This document shows positions 1 through 5,958 of a stretch of DNA of 5,958 bases, in pieces. The translations under genes were made by a program, and so were the position numbers. This DNA comes from an uncultured Burkholderiales bacterium (lineage in GTDB: Bacteria; Pseudomonadota; Gammaproteobacteria; Burkholderiales; Burkholderiaceae). The notes under the pieces were generated by a model. It was not told where the DNA came from and did no database searches. It worked only from the letters and a program-made list of their open reading frames with translations. Location of the stretch: positions 1-5,958 of the forward strand of contig CAIMWY010000024.1 of NCBI GenBank assembly GCA_903845315.1, read 5' to 3'. The first letter of the stretch is position 1, and the number at the start of each line of letters is the position of its first letter.

Positions 1-11
1 CCTTTGAAAAA

Positions 12-809
12 TCAATGAAAGTTGGCCGATAACTCTTTGCTGACCCAGACCTTGGCATCGATGCTGCCCACCCGAGACAACTGCATTTGGTATTCGTAAC
101 GGTCCGGTCGATACAGCCCGTGTAACCACTGGATGGGCTTGTCGTCGGTGTCATAAATCAGGCGGTTCACCGCCAGCAGCGCCGAACCTACGGCGATGTC
201 CAAATGTTGCGCCATGCTGACGTCGGCCAGCTTGGCAGAAATGCTTTGTTGGGCCCGCCCCACCTTGACGCCCGACTCTTCGAGCAGCATGAGGATGGGT
301 TTTTGCGCCAACTCTTTGCGGCCAAAGCCGCTGGCAATGCGCTCGGGCACCCAGGTGGTGATGTGCGACAGCGGACCCTCTTTGGTGTGGCGCACGCGCT
401 GGGCTTTTTGCACCAGTTCGCCTTCGGGCAATTGCAAGGCCATGGCCACCTCATGGGGTGCAGGCAGGCGTTGCACGGACAAGACCTTGACCGTGGTGCG
501 CAAACCCATGCTGACCAGGTTTTCCAGCAAACCCGTCAAGCGTGCTTGTTGGGCTTGGTGGGTGGTGGCCTCGACCTGATGGGCAGTGCGTTGCACCAGT
601 GAACGGGTGCCGCGCCCGGGCTCACGGCTGATCAAGCCCTCTTGGGCGAGTTGTGCCAAGGCACGCCGCACGGTGACGCGGGCCACCGAGAACTGCCGCA
701 TCAAAGCCAACTCGCCGGGCACCCCATGCGCAAATTGGCCTTCGTGCAATTGCTCACGCAGCACCAAGTACACCTGATGGTATTTGGGCAAGGGCATGAC
801 GGCATTCAT
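12..809 (-). CDS. GntR-family transcriptional regulator with UTRA domain (HutC-like subfamily)
   Basis: This is a DNA-binding, ligand-responsive repressor or activator of 265 residues, a usual length for the GntR/HutC group. Residues about 8-72 form the winged helix-turn-helix. The segment with PGELALMRQF followed by VARVTVRRALAQL is the recognition region, and EGLISREPGRGT is the wing. Residues about 95-243 match a UTRA effector-binding domain, including a run of the type seen in that fold (LLAVNRLIYD, then PIQWLHGLYRPDRYEY). The effector cannot be read from the sequence. The gene is divergent from the potassium channel gene, and a perfect 24-bp inverted repeat lies 19 bp upstream of its start, which suggests autoregulation. 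The ATG at 809 lacks a visible Shine-Dalgarno sequence. Met5 (ATG at 797) is an alternative start and also lacks one. The TGA stop is at 12-14. Genes downstream, which may be its real targets, lie off the left edge. The family call is secure; the regulon is unknown. Confidence 0.93.
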   Translation of the reverse strand: MNAVMPLPKYHQVYLVLREQLHEGQFAHGVPGELALMRQFSVARVTVRRALAQLAQEGLISREPGRGTRSLVQRTAHQVEATTHQAQQARLTGLLENLVSMGLRTTVKVLSVQRLPAPHEVAMALQLPEGELVQKAQRVRHTKEGPLSHITTWVPERIASGFGRKELAQKPILMLLEESGVKVGRAQQSISAKLADVSMAQHLDIAVGSALLAVNRLIYDTDDKPIQWLHGLYRPDRYEYQMQLSRVGSIDAKVWVSKELSANFH

Positions 810-817
810 GGTTCGCG

Positions 818-846
818 ATGGTGAATCAGTTCTATTGACCTGTCAA
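818..846 (-). promoter_or_regulatory. Possible gntR promoter embedded in the operator
   Basis: Read on the minus strand, the centre of the inverted repeat gives a perfect TTGACA (846 down to 841). A 17-bp spacer leads to CACCAT (823 down to 818), which matches the -10 consensus at only three of six positions. If it is used, transcription would start within a few bases of the ATG at 809. That would fit the absence of a Shine-Dalgarno sequence (near-leaderless mRNA), and a repressor on the palindrome would block it directly. The weak -10 makes this tentative. Confidence 0.3.
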
Positions 847-852
847 TAGAAC
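829..852. promoter_or_regulatory. Perfect 24-bp inverted repeat, probable GntR operator
   Basis: The arms GTTCTATTGAC (829-839) and GTCAATAGAAC (842-852) are exact reverse complements around a 2-bp centre (CT). The site lies just upstream of the gntR start and inside the gntR/channel divergent region. GntR proteins bind as dimers to short palindromes beginning GT and ending AC, which these arms do. Autoregulation of gntR is therefore likely, and co-control of the channel gene is possible. The assignment to this regulator rests on position and symmetry only. A short direct repeat of part of the right arm, AGAACA, recurs at 861-866 and could be an extra half-site. Confidence 0.75.
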
Positions 853-923
853 ATTTATGCAGAACAATCACCCGCGCGACCATGCATGCAAAAGAATTCA
901 TTTTTTCTGTCAGGGAACTGTGG

Positions 924-939
924 TCTTGCCATGGCAAGA
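924..939. promoter_or_regulatory. Perfect 16-bp palindrome just upstream of the channel start
   Basis: The sequence TCTTGCCATGGCAAGA is its own reverse complement and ends 7 bases before the ATG at 947. It could be a second operator. It could also be a leader hairpin touching the ribosome binding region, but with no unpaired loop the full stem cannot form as RNA without opening the central bases. Its position supports 947 rather than 857 as the channel start, since it would then lie in the leader. Function is not known. Confidence 0.4.
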
Positions 940-946
940 TTTCTGC

Positions 947-2110
947 ATGAAGCTGCTCAAAAAATTCAACGTCATTGGCGCGCTGTACGAGGCGTTCCAT
1001 TTCTTCTTTCACCACAACAAAGGTCGAACGGTTCGCCAAAAGGTGTTTGCACTGCTGCACCCCACGCCCACCTCGGGCCCCTTGCACCGCTACATCGACC
1101 ACCTGATCATCTTGTCTGTGCTGGTGTCGGTGCTCAGCATTATTTTTGAAACCATCGCCGAAGTACACGCGGTGTTCAGTGGCGAGTTCAAGCTGCTTGA
1201 AGTCATCACCGTCAGCATCTTCACCATCGAATACCTAGGACGGGTTTACAGCTGTTGCGAGTTACCGCAATATGCACACCCCATCAAGGGCCGGTTGCGT
1301 TACATGATGACTGTCAGCGCCCTGATCGACTTGCTGGCCATCTCACCGTTCTTTCTGGACATGATGCTGGACAAAAACTTTGACCTGCGTTTCTTGCGCG
1401 TGTTTCGTTTGTCACGGCTGCTCAAACTCACCCGCTACACCGGCACCCTCAACACCTTGTTCAAAGCGGTACAGCGCGAACACCGGGTGTTGCTGGCTTC
1501 GGCTTTCATGATGCTGCTCTTGGTGATCTTGACCGCGAGCTTGGGCTTCGAGTTAGAACACGATGCACAGCCCGATAAGTTTGAAAGCATCCCCGCCTCG
1601 ATGTACTGGGCCGTGATCACCCTGGCGAGTGTGGGCTATGGCGATATCTCGCCAGTCACCCCTTTGGGTCGCGCCATGACGGTGGTGATCAGTCTGATCG
1701 GCATTGGCATCTTTGCTATTCCTGCCGGTTTGATGGCCTCGGCCTTCACTGACCAATTGCGCATTGACCGCGAAACCTTTGAAAACGAATTTCGCAAAGC
1801 CATTGCCGATGGCCGCTACTCCACCGAAGACCGCCATGTGATGGACGCCGAAGCCGAGCGCCTGCACCTGACGCCGCAAGACGTCAACCGCATCATTGAA
1901 CGGGTGCGACAAGAAATGCGCAGTGTGGGCCATGATGTGACCGAAGGCCTAGACCCCGAGGTGATGATGGAGCGCTACCGGCAACAAATCAGCGCCTTGC
2001 GCAGCATGGCGCACGGCAAGAGTGCCGATCAAATCGATGCGCTGTTGCGCAGCGAAACCAAGTCGACCGCTGCGGAGCGCGCGATTTGGAACACTTTGCG
2101 AGAGAAATAA
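947..2110 (+). CDS. Six-transmembrane voltage-gated-type potassium channel (ion transporter family)
   Basis: This is an inner-membrane channel subunit of 387 residues that would work as a tetramer. Hydrophobic segments fit S1 (about 49-70), S2 (81-103), S3 (119-140), S5 (180-201) and S6 (240-266). S4 (147-163) has the voltage-sensor pattern, with R148, R151, R154, R157, K160 and R163 spaced every third residue. The pore loop (about 217-233) carries the filter SVGYGD at 228-233, so potassium selectivity is expected; Ser replaces the usual Thr. About 120 polar, probably helical cytoplasmic residues follow S6, with no cyclic-nucleotide-binding or RCK domain seen. The ATG at 947 was chosen because MKLLKKF looks like a natural N terminus. 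The same frame is open from an ATG at 857, giving 30 extra residues that are cysteine- and histidine-bearing and unconvincing. A TTG at 926, nine bases after AGGGA, is another option. The stop is 1 bp from the ackA stop on the other strand. Confidence 0.92.
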   Translation: MKLLKKFNVIGALYEAFHFFFHHNKGRTVRQKVFALLHPTPTSGPLHRYIDHLIILSVLVSVLSIIFETIAEVHAVFSGEFKLLEVITVSIFTIEYLGRVYSCCELPQYAHPIKGRLRYMMTVSALIDLLAISPFFLDMMLDKNFDLRFLRVFRLSRLLKLTRYTGTLNTLFKAVQREHRVLLASAFMMLLLVILTASLGFELEHDAQPDKFESIPASMYWAVITLASVGYGDISPVTPLGRAMTVVISLIGIGIFAIPAGLMASAFTDQLRIDRETFENEFRKAIADGRYSTEDRHVMDAEAERLHLTPQDVNRIIERVRQEMRSVGHDVTEGLDPEVMMERYRQQISALRSMAHGKSADQIDALLRSETKSTAAERAIWNTLREK

Positions 2111-2111
2111 T

Positions 2112-3296
2112 TCACATCAAGGTCAGCGCCTCTTGCGCCGCCACGCGGCCTTCATCGGTAGGAATGACCCACACCTCGATGTCGCTGCCTTCGGCATGGA
2201 TGGCGCGCACAGCGTCTCCTGAAGCGGCCAGGTTGCGCGCCGCATCCACCGACACGCCAAGGTAACTCAAAGCCTCGCCCACCTGTTGGCGCAGCACCAC
2301 GTCGTGTTCGCCAATGCCACCGGTGAAGGCCAACACATCCAAGCCCCCCACACAGGCGGTCAAAGCGCCCACCTCGCGCACTACGCGGTGGGTGAACAAG
2401 TCAATCGCCAACAGTGCCGAGGGCGAGCCCGAGGCACGTAAGGTGCGCATGTCGGCGCTCTCGCCTGACACACCGAGCAAACCGCTTTGTTTGTAGAGCA
2501 GCTTTTGGATGGCGTCGTGTCCCCAACCCTGCTCCATCAAATACAGCAACACACCCGGGTCTAAGGCACCGCTGCGCGAGCCCATCATCAAACCGTCCAA
2601 AGCGGAAAAACCCATGGTGGTGGCGCGGCTAAGGTGCGCGGTGGTGGCGCACAGGCTGGCGCCATTGCCCAAGTGGGCCATGACCGTACGGCCAGCAGAA
2701 CGCGGCGAGACATCACGCAACACCTGGCTGACAAACTGGTACGACAGCCCATGAAAACCAAAGCGACGTACACCGCGGGCAGTGAGCTGGTGGTCAATCG
2801 CAAAGGTGGTTTCCAAGGGCGACAAGGTGCGGTGAAACGCCGTGTCAAAGCAGGCCACTTGCATCACATCTGGAAACGATTCTGCGAACGCACGAATGCC
2901 GGCCAAATTGTGTGGCTGGTGCAGCGGTGCTAAAGCATTCAGGGTTGCCAGCTGTGCCATCACCTCGGGCGTGACATGCACAGGGGCCCAATACAGCGAA
3001 CCACCATGCACCACACGGTGGGCCATGGCTTGCACGTTCAGATGTTCAAAGCGTGTAGCCAACAAATTCTTCAGCGTACTCAAAGCAGCATCAAAGGGCT
3101 CGACACCTGGCGCCACAGACACTGTGTTCGCGGTCTTGGGCTGGCCCTTGATCGACCAGCTGATGCAGGGCTTGCCACAGGGCTCTAAGCCTTCAATGCA
3201 TCCACTGACCTCGGCTTCAGCCACTGCCGAGGCACGCACCGGATAGAGCGCAAACTTCAGGCTCGATGAACCCGCGTTGACAGCCAAGATGCTCAT
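2112..3296 (-). CDS. ackA: Acetate (short-chain acyl) kinase
   Basis: This cytoplasmic enzyme of the ASKHA fold interconverts acetyl phosphate plus ADP with acetate plus ATP. At 394 residues it has the normal family length. It begins with the signature AVNAGSSSLKF (N7, S10-S12). Further family motifs are HRVVHGG (R94), APLHQPHN (H126), CFDTAFH (D151), FGFHGLS (H182), HLGNGAS (208-214), MGSRSG with the active-site R241, FTGGIGE (324-330) and a C-terminal Glu (E382, in IPTDEGR). All expected catalytic residues appear present. After R241 the usual GDxDP reads GALDP, so the conserved Asp is Ala, which may affect the substrate pocket. The start overlaps the stop of the upstream MaoC-Pta gene by four bases (ATGA) and has no clear Shine-Dalgarno sequence, so translational coupling is expected. 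It is the last gene of the operon, and propionate or butyrate could also be substrates. Confidence 0.96.
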   Translation of the reverse strand: MSILAVNAGSSSLKFALYPVRASAVAEAEVSGCIEGLEPCGKPCISWSIKGQPKTANTVSVAPGVEPFDAALSTLKNLLATRFEHLNVQAMAHRVVHGGSLYWAPVHVTPEVMAQLATLNALAPLHQPHNLAGIRAFAESFPDVMQVACFDTAFHRTLSPLETTFAIDHQLTARGVRRFGFHGLSYQFVSQVLRDVSPRSAGRTVMAHLGNGASLCATTAHLSRATTMGFSALDGLMMGSRSGALDPGVLLYLMEQGWGHDAIQKLLYKQSGLLGVSGESADMRTLRASGSPSALLAIDLFTHRVVREVGALTACVGGLDVLAFTGGIGEHDVVLRQQVGEALSYLGVSVDAARNLAASGDAVRAIHAEGSDIEVWVIPTDEGRVAAQEALTLM

Positions 3297-4720
3297 GCGT
3301 TGTGCGAGCGGTTGTGGTGGGCAATCAGCTTGGCCAACAAGGCCGACGCACTGCGTGTGGTGGCGCTGTCGGCACGGCTGGTCAGGGCAATGGGCACGCG
3401 CGCACCCAACACCACGCCAGAACCTGATGCCCCCGCCAAGTACTCGAGTTGTTTGGCCATCATATTGCCCGACTCTAGGTCGGGCGCCACCAAAATGTCG
3501 GCTTGTCCGGCCACAGACGAGACGATGTGCTTGATCTCAGCCGCATGGGTAGAGACCGCGTTGTCAAAGGCCAAGGGGCCATCCAGCACGCCACCTTTGA
3601 TTTGTCCGCGCTCGGCCATCTTGCACAAGGCCGCCGCATCTATGGTCGAAGGCATGCTGGCATTGACCGTTTCCACCGCCGCCAATATGGCCACCTTGGG
3701 TTCGGCCACACCCATGATTTGCGCAAACAAAATCGCGTTTTGAACAATGTCTGCTTTCTCAGCCAGATTGGGCGAAATATTGAGTGCTGCATCGGTGATG
3801 TACAACGGCTTGGGATACATCGGCGCTTCAAAGCGAAACACATGCGACATGCGACGCCCCGTGCGCAAGCCCGGTTGCATGACCACCGCATGGATCAACT
3901 CATCGGTGTGCAAACTGCCTTTCATCAAGGCTTCGAGTTTTTTATCGGCCGCCATTTGAGCCGCCATATCGGCCGCTGCATGGCTATGGGGCACGTCAAT
4001 GACGGTCGCGCCAGAGATGTCAATGCCGGCATCTTTGGCCACCGCACGCAACTTTTGCTCAGGCGCAATCAAGACCGCTTGAATCAGACCGGCATGGTGT
4101 GCGTCCATGGCGCCTTGCAAGGAGTCGGCGTCACAGGGGTGCACCACGCCGCACAACACGGGTTCCAGATGCGCGCCCAAAGCCAGCAATCGGGCATGAC
4201 GTGCTTCGGGGTCAAACAAACTGATGTGCGGTGCATGGATGCGCGCAATGCGCAGCTTTTCTGTGGGCGCCATCACCTTGGCCACGCCATATAAAACGCG
4301 CTCGCCCTTTTGGTTGACCAACAAGCAGTCGAGGTCTACCGTTTTTTTGTCGTCGTGCTTGGCGGTGCAGGTGACCGACACCGTCAAGGTGTCGCCAATT
4401 CGCACCGGGCGACTGAAGTGCAGGTTTTGCTCTAGGTAAATCGTGCCGGGCCCTGGAAACACCGTGCCCAACAAACTCGAGATCAAAGCGCCCCCCCACA
4501 TGCCATGACCGATCACACCATGGAACAAGGTGGCATTGGCATAGTCGGGGTCAAGGTGGGCAGGGTTGGTGTCGCCCGACACAGCCGCAAAGGCCTGAAT
4601 GTCGGCCAAGCTCAAGGTGCGCACGCTGCGTGCCACTTGTCCAATCAAGATGCTGTCATAGGGATAGTTGTCGAACCACTCGTTGTTGGGGTCATTGAGG
4701 GTTTCTGTGATCTCGTTCAT
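3293..4720 (-). CDS. Bifunctional MaoC-type enoyl-CoA hydratase / phosphate acetyl(butyryl)transferase
   Basis: This is a fusion protein of 475 residues. Residues about 20-150 are a MaoC/hotdog (R)-specific enoyl-CoA hydratase domain. It carries the hydratase signature FAAVSGDTNPAHLD, giving the expected catalytic D50 and H55, followed by GVIGHGM. Residues about 170-475 are a phosphotransacetylase/phosphotransbutyrylase domain, which converts acyl-CoA plus phosphate to acyl phosphate plus CoA. Its motifs include SDxx-like ITDAALNISPNL, VAPDLESGNM and the C-terminal ALTSRADS. This domain order is known in proteobacteria. ATG 4720 was chosen because MNEITETLNDP begins a plausible hydratase N terminus with AGAGAA-like purines (AGAGAA, 8 bases before the ATG). 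A longer frame from a GTG at 4807 would run deep into fabI. The start lies 14 bp after the fabI stop, and the end overlaps ackA by ATGA, so the acyl phosphate product passes directly to the kinase encoded next. Confidence 0.94.
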   Translation of the reverse strand: MNEITETLNDPNNEWFDNYPYDSILIGQVARSVRTLSLADIQAFAAVSGDTNPAHLDPDYANATLFHGVIGHGMWGGALISSLLGTVFPGPGTIYLEQNLHFSRPVRIGDTLTVSVTCTAKHDDKKTVDLDCLLVNQKGERVLYGVAKVMAPTEKLRIARIHAPHISLFDPEARHARLLALGAHLEPVLCGVVHPCDADSLQGAMDAHHAGLIQAVLIAPEQKLRAVAKDAGIDISGATVIDVPHSHAAADMAAQMAADKKLEALMKGSLHTDELIHAVVMQPGLRTGRRMSHVFRFEAPMYPKPLYITDAALNISPNLAEKADIVQNAILFAQIMGVAEPKVAILAAVETVNASMPSTIDAAALCKMAERGQIKGGVLDGPLAFDNAVSTHAAEIKHIVSSVAGQADILVAPDLESGNMMAKQLEYLAGASGSGVVLGARVPIALTSRADSATTRSASALLAKLIAHHNRSHNA

Positions 4721-4734
4721 GCGCGTTCTCTGTT

Positions 4735-5513
4735 TCAGGCCACCGCGTGGCTGCCCGCATCGACATAAATGGTTTGACCGGTCATGCCACTGGCAGCATC
4801 GGTGCACAAAAAGGTGCTGAGGTTGGCAATTTCTTCTAGCGTCACCAAACGGCGCAAGGGCGATTTGTCGATGTTGCTTTGCATCAAAGCGTCAAAGGCT
4901 TCAATGCCAGACGCTGCACGGGTAGGGATAGGCCCCGGCGACACCGCATGCACGCGGATGTTTTGTGGGCCCAACTCCAGCGCCATATAGCGCACCAAGG
5001 ATTCAAGGGCCGCCTTGACCGGCCCCATCAAGCCGTAGTGCGGTACGGCTTCGTCGGCACCCAGATATGTCATGGTCACCATGCTGCCGCCGGTCGTCAT
5101 GTGCGGCGCACACAACTGTGCCAACGTAGCAAACGAATGACACGACACCTCCATGGCGCGGGCAAAGCCCACGCTGGAGCTGTCCACCACTCGTCCATGC
5201 AAATCTTGCAAAGGCGCCCATGCGATGGAGTGAATCCAAAGTCCAAGCGCCCCAATTTGCCTGCGGCGTAAGACACCAAATGGGCCAGCTCGTCGGGGGT
5301 TTCGATGTTGCAGGTTTGCAAATCGAGTCCAAGGGCTTGCGTGAGGGGTTCGACAAACGGACGGGCTTTGTCATTCAGGCACGAGGTCACCAACTCCGCA
5401 CCCATGGCATGGGCTTGTTGCGCACAACCCCAGGCAATGCTGTGTTCATTGGCCAATCCCAGCACCAAACCTTTTTTGCCATTCAACTGAAACGCGTGTG
5501 GAAGTGAGGTCAT
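4735..5513 (-). pseudogene. fabI: FabI-type NADH-dependent enoyl-ACP (or enoyl-CoA) reductase, frameshifted
   Basis: The product is a short-chain dehydrogenase-like enoyl reductase. Two frames together give one protein: residues 1-92 from ATG 5513, then about 94-259 ending at the TGA at 4735-4737. The N part has the FabI dinucleotide motif (GLVLGLANEHSIAWG) and ends at GKLGRLDF. The second frame resumes with IHSIAWAPLQDLHGRVVD, then MTYLGADEAVPHYGLMGPVK. The last stretch holds the catalytic Tyr-x6-Lys (Y160, K167 in the repaired protein) and the upstream Tyr (Y150). The C-terminal MTGQTIYVDAG is also typical. Five bases remain between the GAC codon (5243-5241) and the ATT codon (5235-5233) where six are needed, so one base is missing at 5236-5240. 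Repair gives 259 residues, the normal FabI length. As written, translation leaves the family sequence and stops at about 5097. There is no other damage, so a recent mutation or a sequencing error is likely. It starts 3 bp after the upstream gene. Confidence 0.88.
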
Positions 5514-5516
5514 GGG

Positions 5517-5958
5517 TCAGGGATTGAGCAAAGCGGCCAATCCGCCTGCAGGTTCAAACCGACCATGGGTGAACTGCAAACGAGTTGGGCCAATCATGGC
5601 GCGGTCAGAACGGGTGTGTTTGTCGTCCCCCGGGTAGGCAATGTGGCGCACGCCCTCATGGTCAAACGGTTGGGGCTCGACCAAGGGCGGTGCACGGTGC
5701 TTCATGTGTTGCAGCACTTGACCTGCGCTGCTGAAAGGCACCAGTCCAACCAAGGTCATGATTTGTGGCGGGGCAAACACCAACTCGCGATTCCAATAGC
5801 GGGTCAAGGCTTCGCGTGGCGTCAGCCATACGCTGTCAATGGCTTCCACGTTGTCGTGGACCGGTTCTTGAAGCTCTGGCAGCACCGCCACGAAAAAGCG
5901 CGTGTCAAAACGTTTGTTGGTGATTGAGGGCACACGCGGTGTGATCCAACGCGACCAC
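5517..5958 (-). CDS. Probable NUDIX hydrolase, C-terminal part (5' end beyond the window)
   Basis: The frame is open to the right edge, so only about the last 146 residues are present. The readable start is WITPRVPSITNKRFDTRFFV, followed by a segment ending EAIDSVWLTPREAL and then ELVFAPPQIMTLVGL. This pattern (ITP...RFDTRFF, E...W.TP.EAL, PPQ..TL) is typical of the second half of NUDT7/NUDT19-like NUDIX proteins, which cleave CoA derivatives or other nucleoside diphosphate compounds. The catalytic NUDIX box with its GX5EX7REUXEEXGU pattern would lie upstream and cannot be checked here, so family membership is probable rather than proven. A GTG at 5933 could be mistaken for a start, but homologous sequence continues above it. 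The TGA (5519-5517) is only 3 bp before the fabI ATG, which places it in the same operon. An acyl-CoA or CoA hydrolase role would suit the neighbours but is inference. Confidence 0.7.
   Translation of the reverse strand, partial: WSRWITPRVPSITNKRFDTRFFVAVLPELQEPVHDNVEAIDSVWLTPREALTRYWNRELVFAPPQIMTLVGLVPFSSAGQVLQHMKHRAPPLVEPQPFDHEGVRHIAYPGDDKHTRSDRAMIGPTRLQFTHGRFEPAGGLAALLNP

Noticed and set aside
204..602. Plus-strand open frames opposite gntR (127 and 132 codons)
   Set aside because: They show no recognisable domain or ribosome binding site and lie entirely opposite a convincing GntR gene.
835..859. Plus-strand promoter for the channel using TTGACC at 835-840
   Set aside because: No acceptable -10 hexamer lies 16-18 bp downstream; the best A/T-rich hexamer, TTTATG, is only about 14 bp away.
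857..946. N-terminal extension of the channel from ATG 857
   Set aside because: The 30 extra residues do not look like a channel N terminus, there is no ribosome binding site at 857, and the stretch contains a perfect 16-bp palindrome better placed in a leader. It is not excluded.
3467..3485. Hairpin with 7-bp arms GCCCGAC / GTCGGGC and a 5-base loop
   Set aside because: It lies inside the Pta domain codons for the conserved APDLESG motif and has no T run, so it is more likely a by-product of codon choice than a terminator.
3503..4294. Long plus-strand open frame of 263 codons opposite the MaoC-Pta gene
   Set aside because: Its protein is rich in His, Arg and Gln with no family resemblance. 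It is the antisense shadow of a clearly coding gene in G+C-rich DNA.
4721..4807. Longer start (GTG 4807) for the MaoC-Pta fusion
   Set aside because: It would overlap the well-conserved 3' end of fabI by about 70 bases, and the added residues are low-quality out-of-frame sequence.
5230..5250. Programmed -1 frameshift in fabI
   Set aside because: The site (GAC TTT GGA) is not a standard slippery heptamer, no stimulatory structure is evident, and FabI is not known to need recoding. A deletion or sequencing error is simpler.

Overview
The window looks like chromosomal DNA of a betaproteobacterium. The moderately high G+C, the dense gene packing and the acetate kinase, MaoC-phosphotransacetylase and FabI protein sequences suggest Burkholderiales, perhaps Comamonadaceae (Limnohabitans or Rhodoferax type). 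This placement is by recognition only; no search was run.

Layout from left to right. (1) A GntR-family regulator with a UTRA ligand domain lies on the minus strand at 12-809. (2) A divergent control region at 810-946 holds two perfect palindromes: a 24-bp inverted repeat with 11-bp arms (829-852), which is a strong operator candidate, and a 16-bp palindrome (924-939) just before the next gene. (3) A six-transmembrane, voltage-gated-type potassium channel lies on the plus strand, probably at 947-2110, with a clear arginine-rich S4 and an SVGYGD filter. (4) It converges on a minus-strand block that fills the rest of the window. In transcription order this block holds the 3' part of a probable NUDIX hydrolase (from the right edge to 5517), a FabI-type enoyl reductase (5513-4735), a MaoC hydratase/phosphate acetyltransferase fusion (4720-3293) and acetate kinase ackA (3296-2112). 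Gaps are 3 bp, 14 bp and a 4-bp overlap, so this reads as one operon whose promoter lies beyond the right edge.

The last three genes form a coherent route. A MaoC domain interconverts 3-hydroxyacyl-CoA and enoyl-CoA, a FabI-type enzyme could reduce the enoyl group, the phosphotransacetylase domain turns acyl-CoA into acyl phosphate, and acetate kinase makes ATP and a free acid. Whether the block really works as a short-chain acyl redox sink coupled to ATP formation is inference. The FabI gene as given carries a one-base deletion near 5236-5240 that splits an otherwise well-conserved protein. This is either a recent mutation or a sequencing error.

I found no RNA genes, insertion sequences, CRISPR arrays or tandem repeats. 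No stretch longer than 300 bases lacks a gene. The set is mostly ordinary metabolism, and the best leads are the two palindromes, the fabI frameshift and the pathway logic of the operon.
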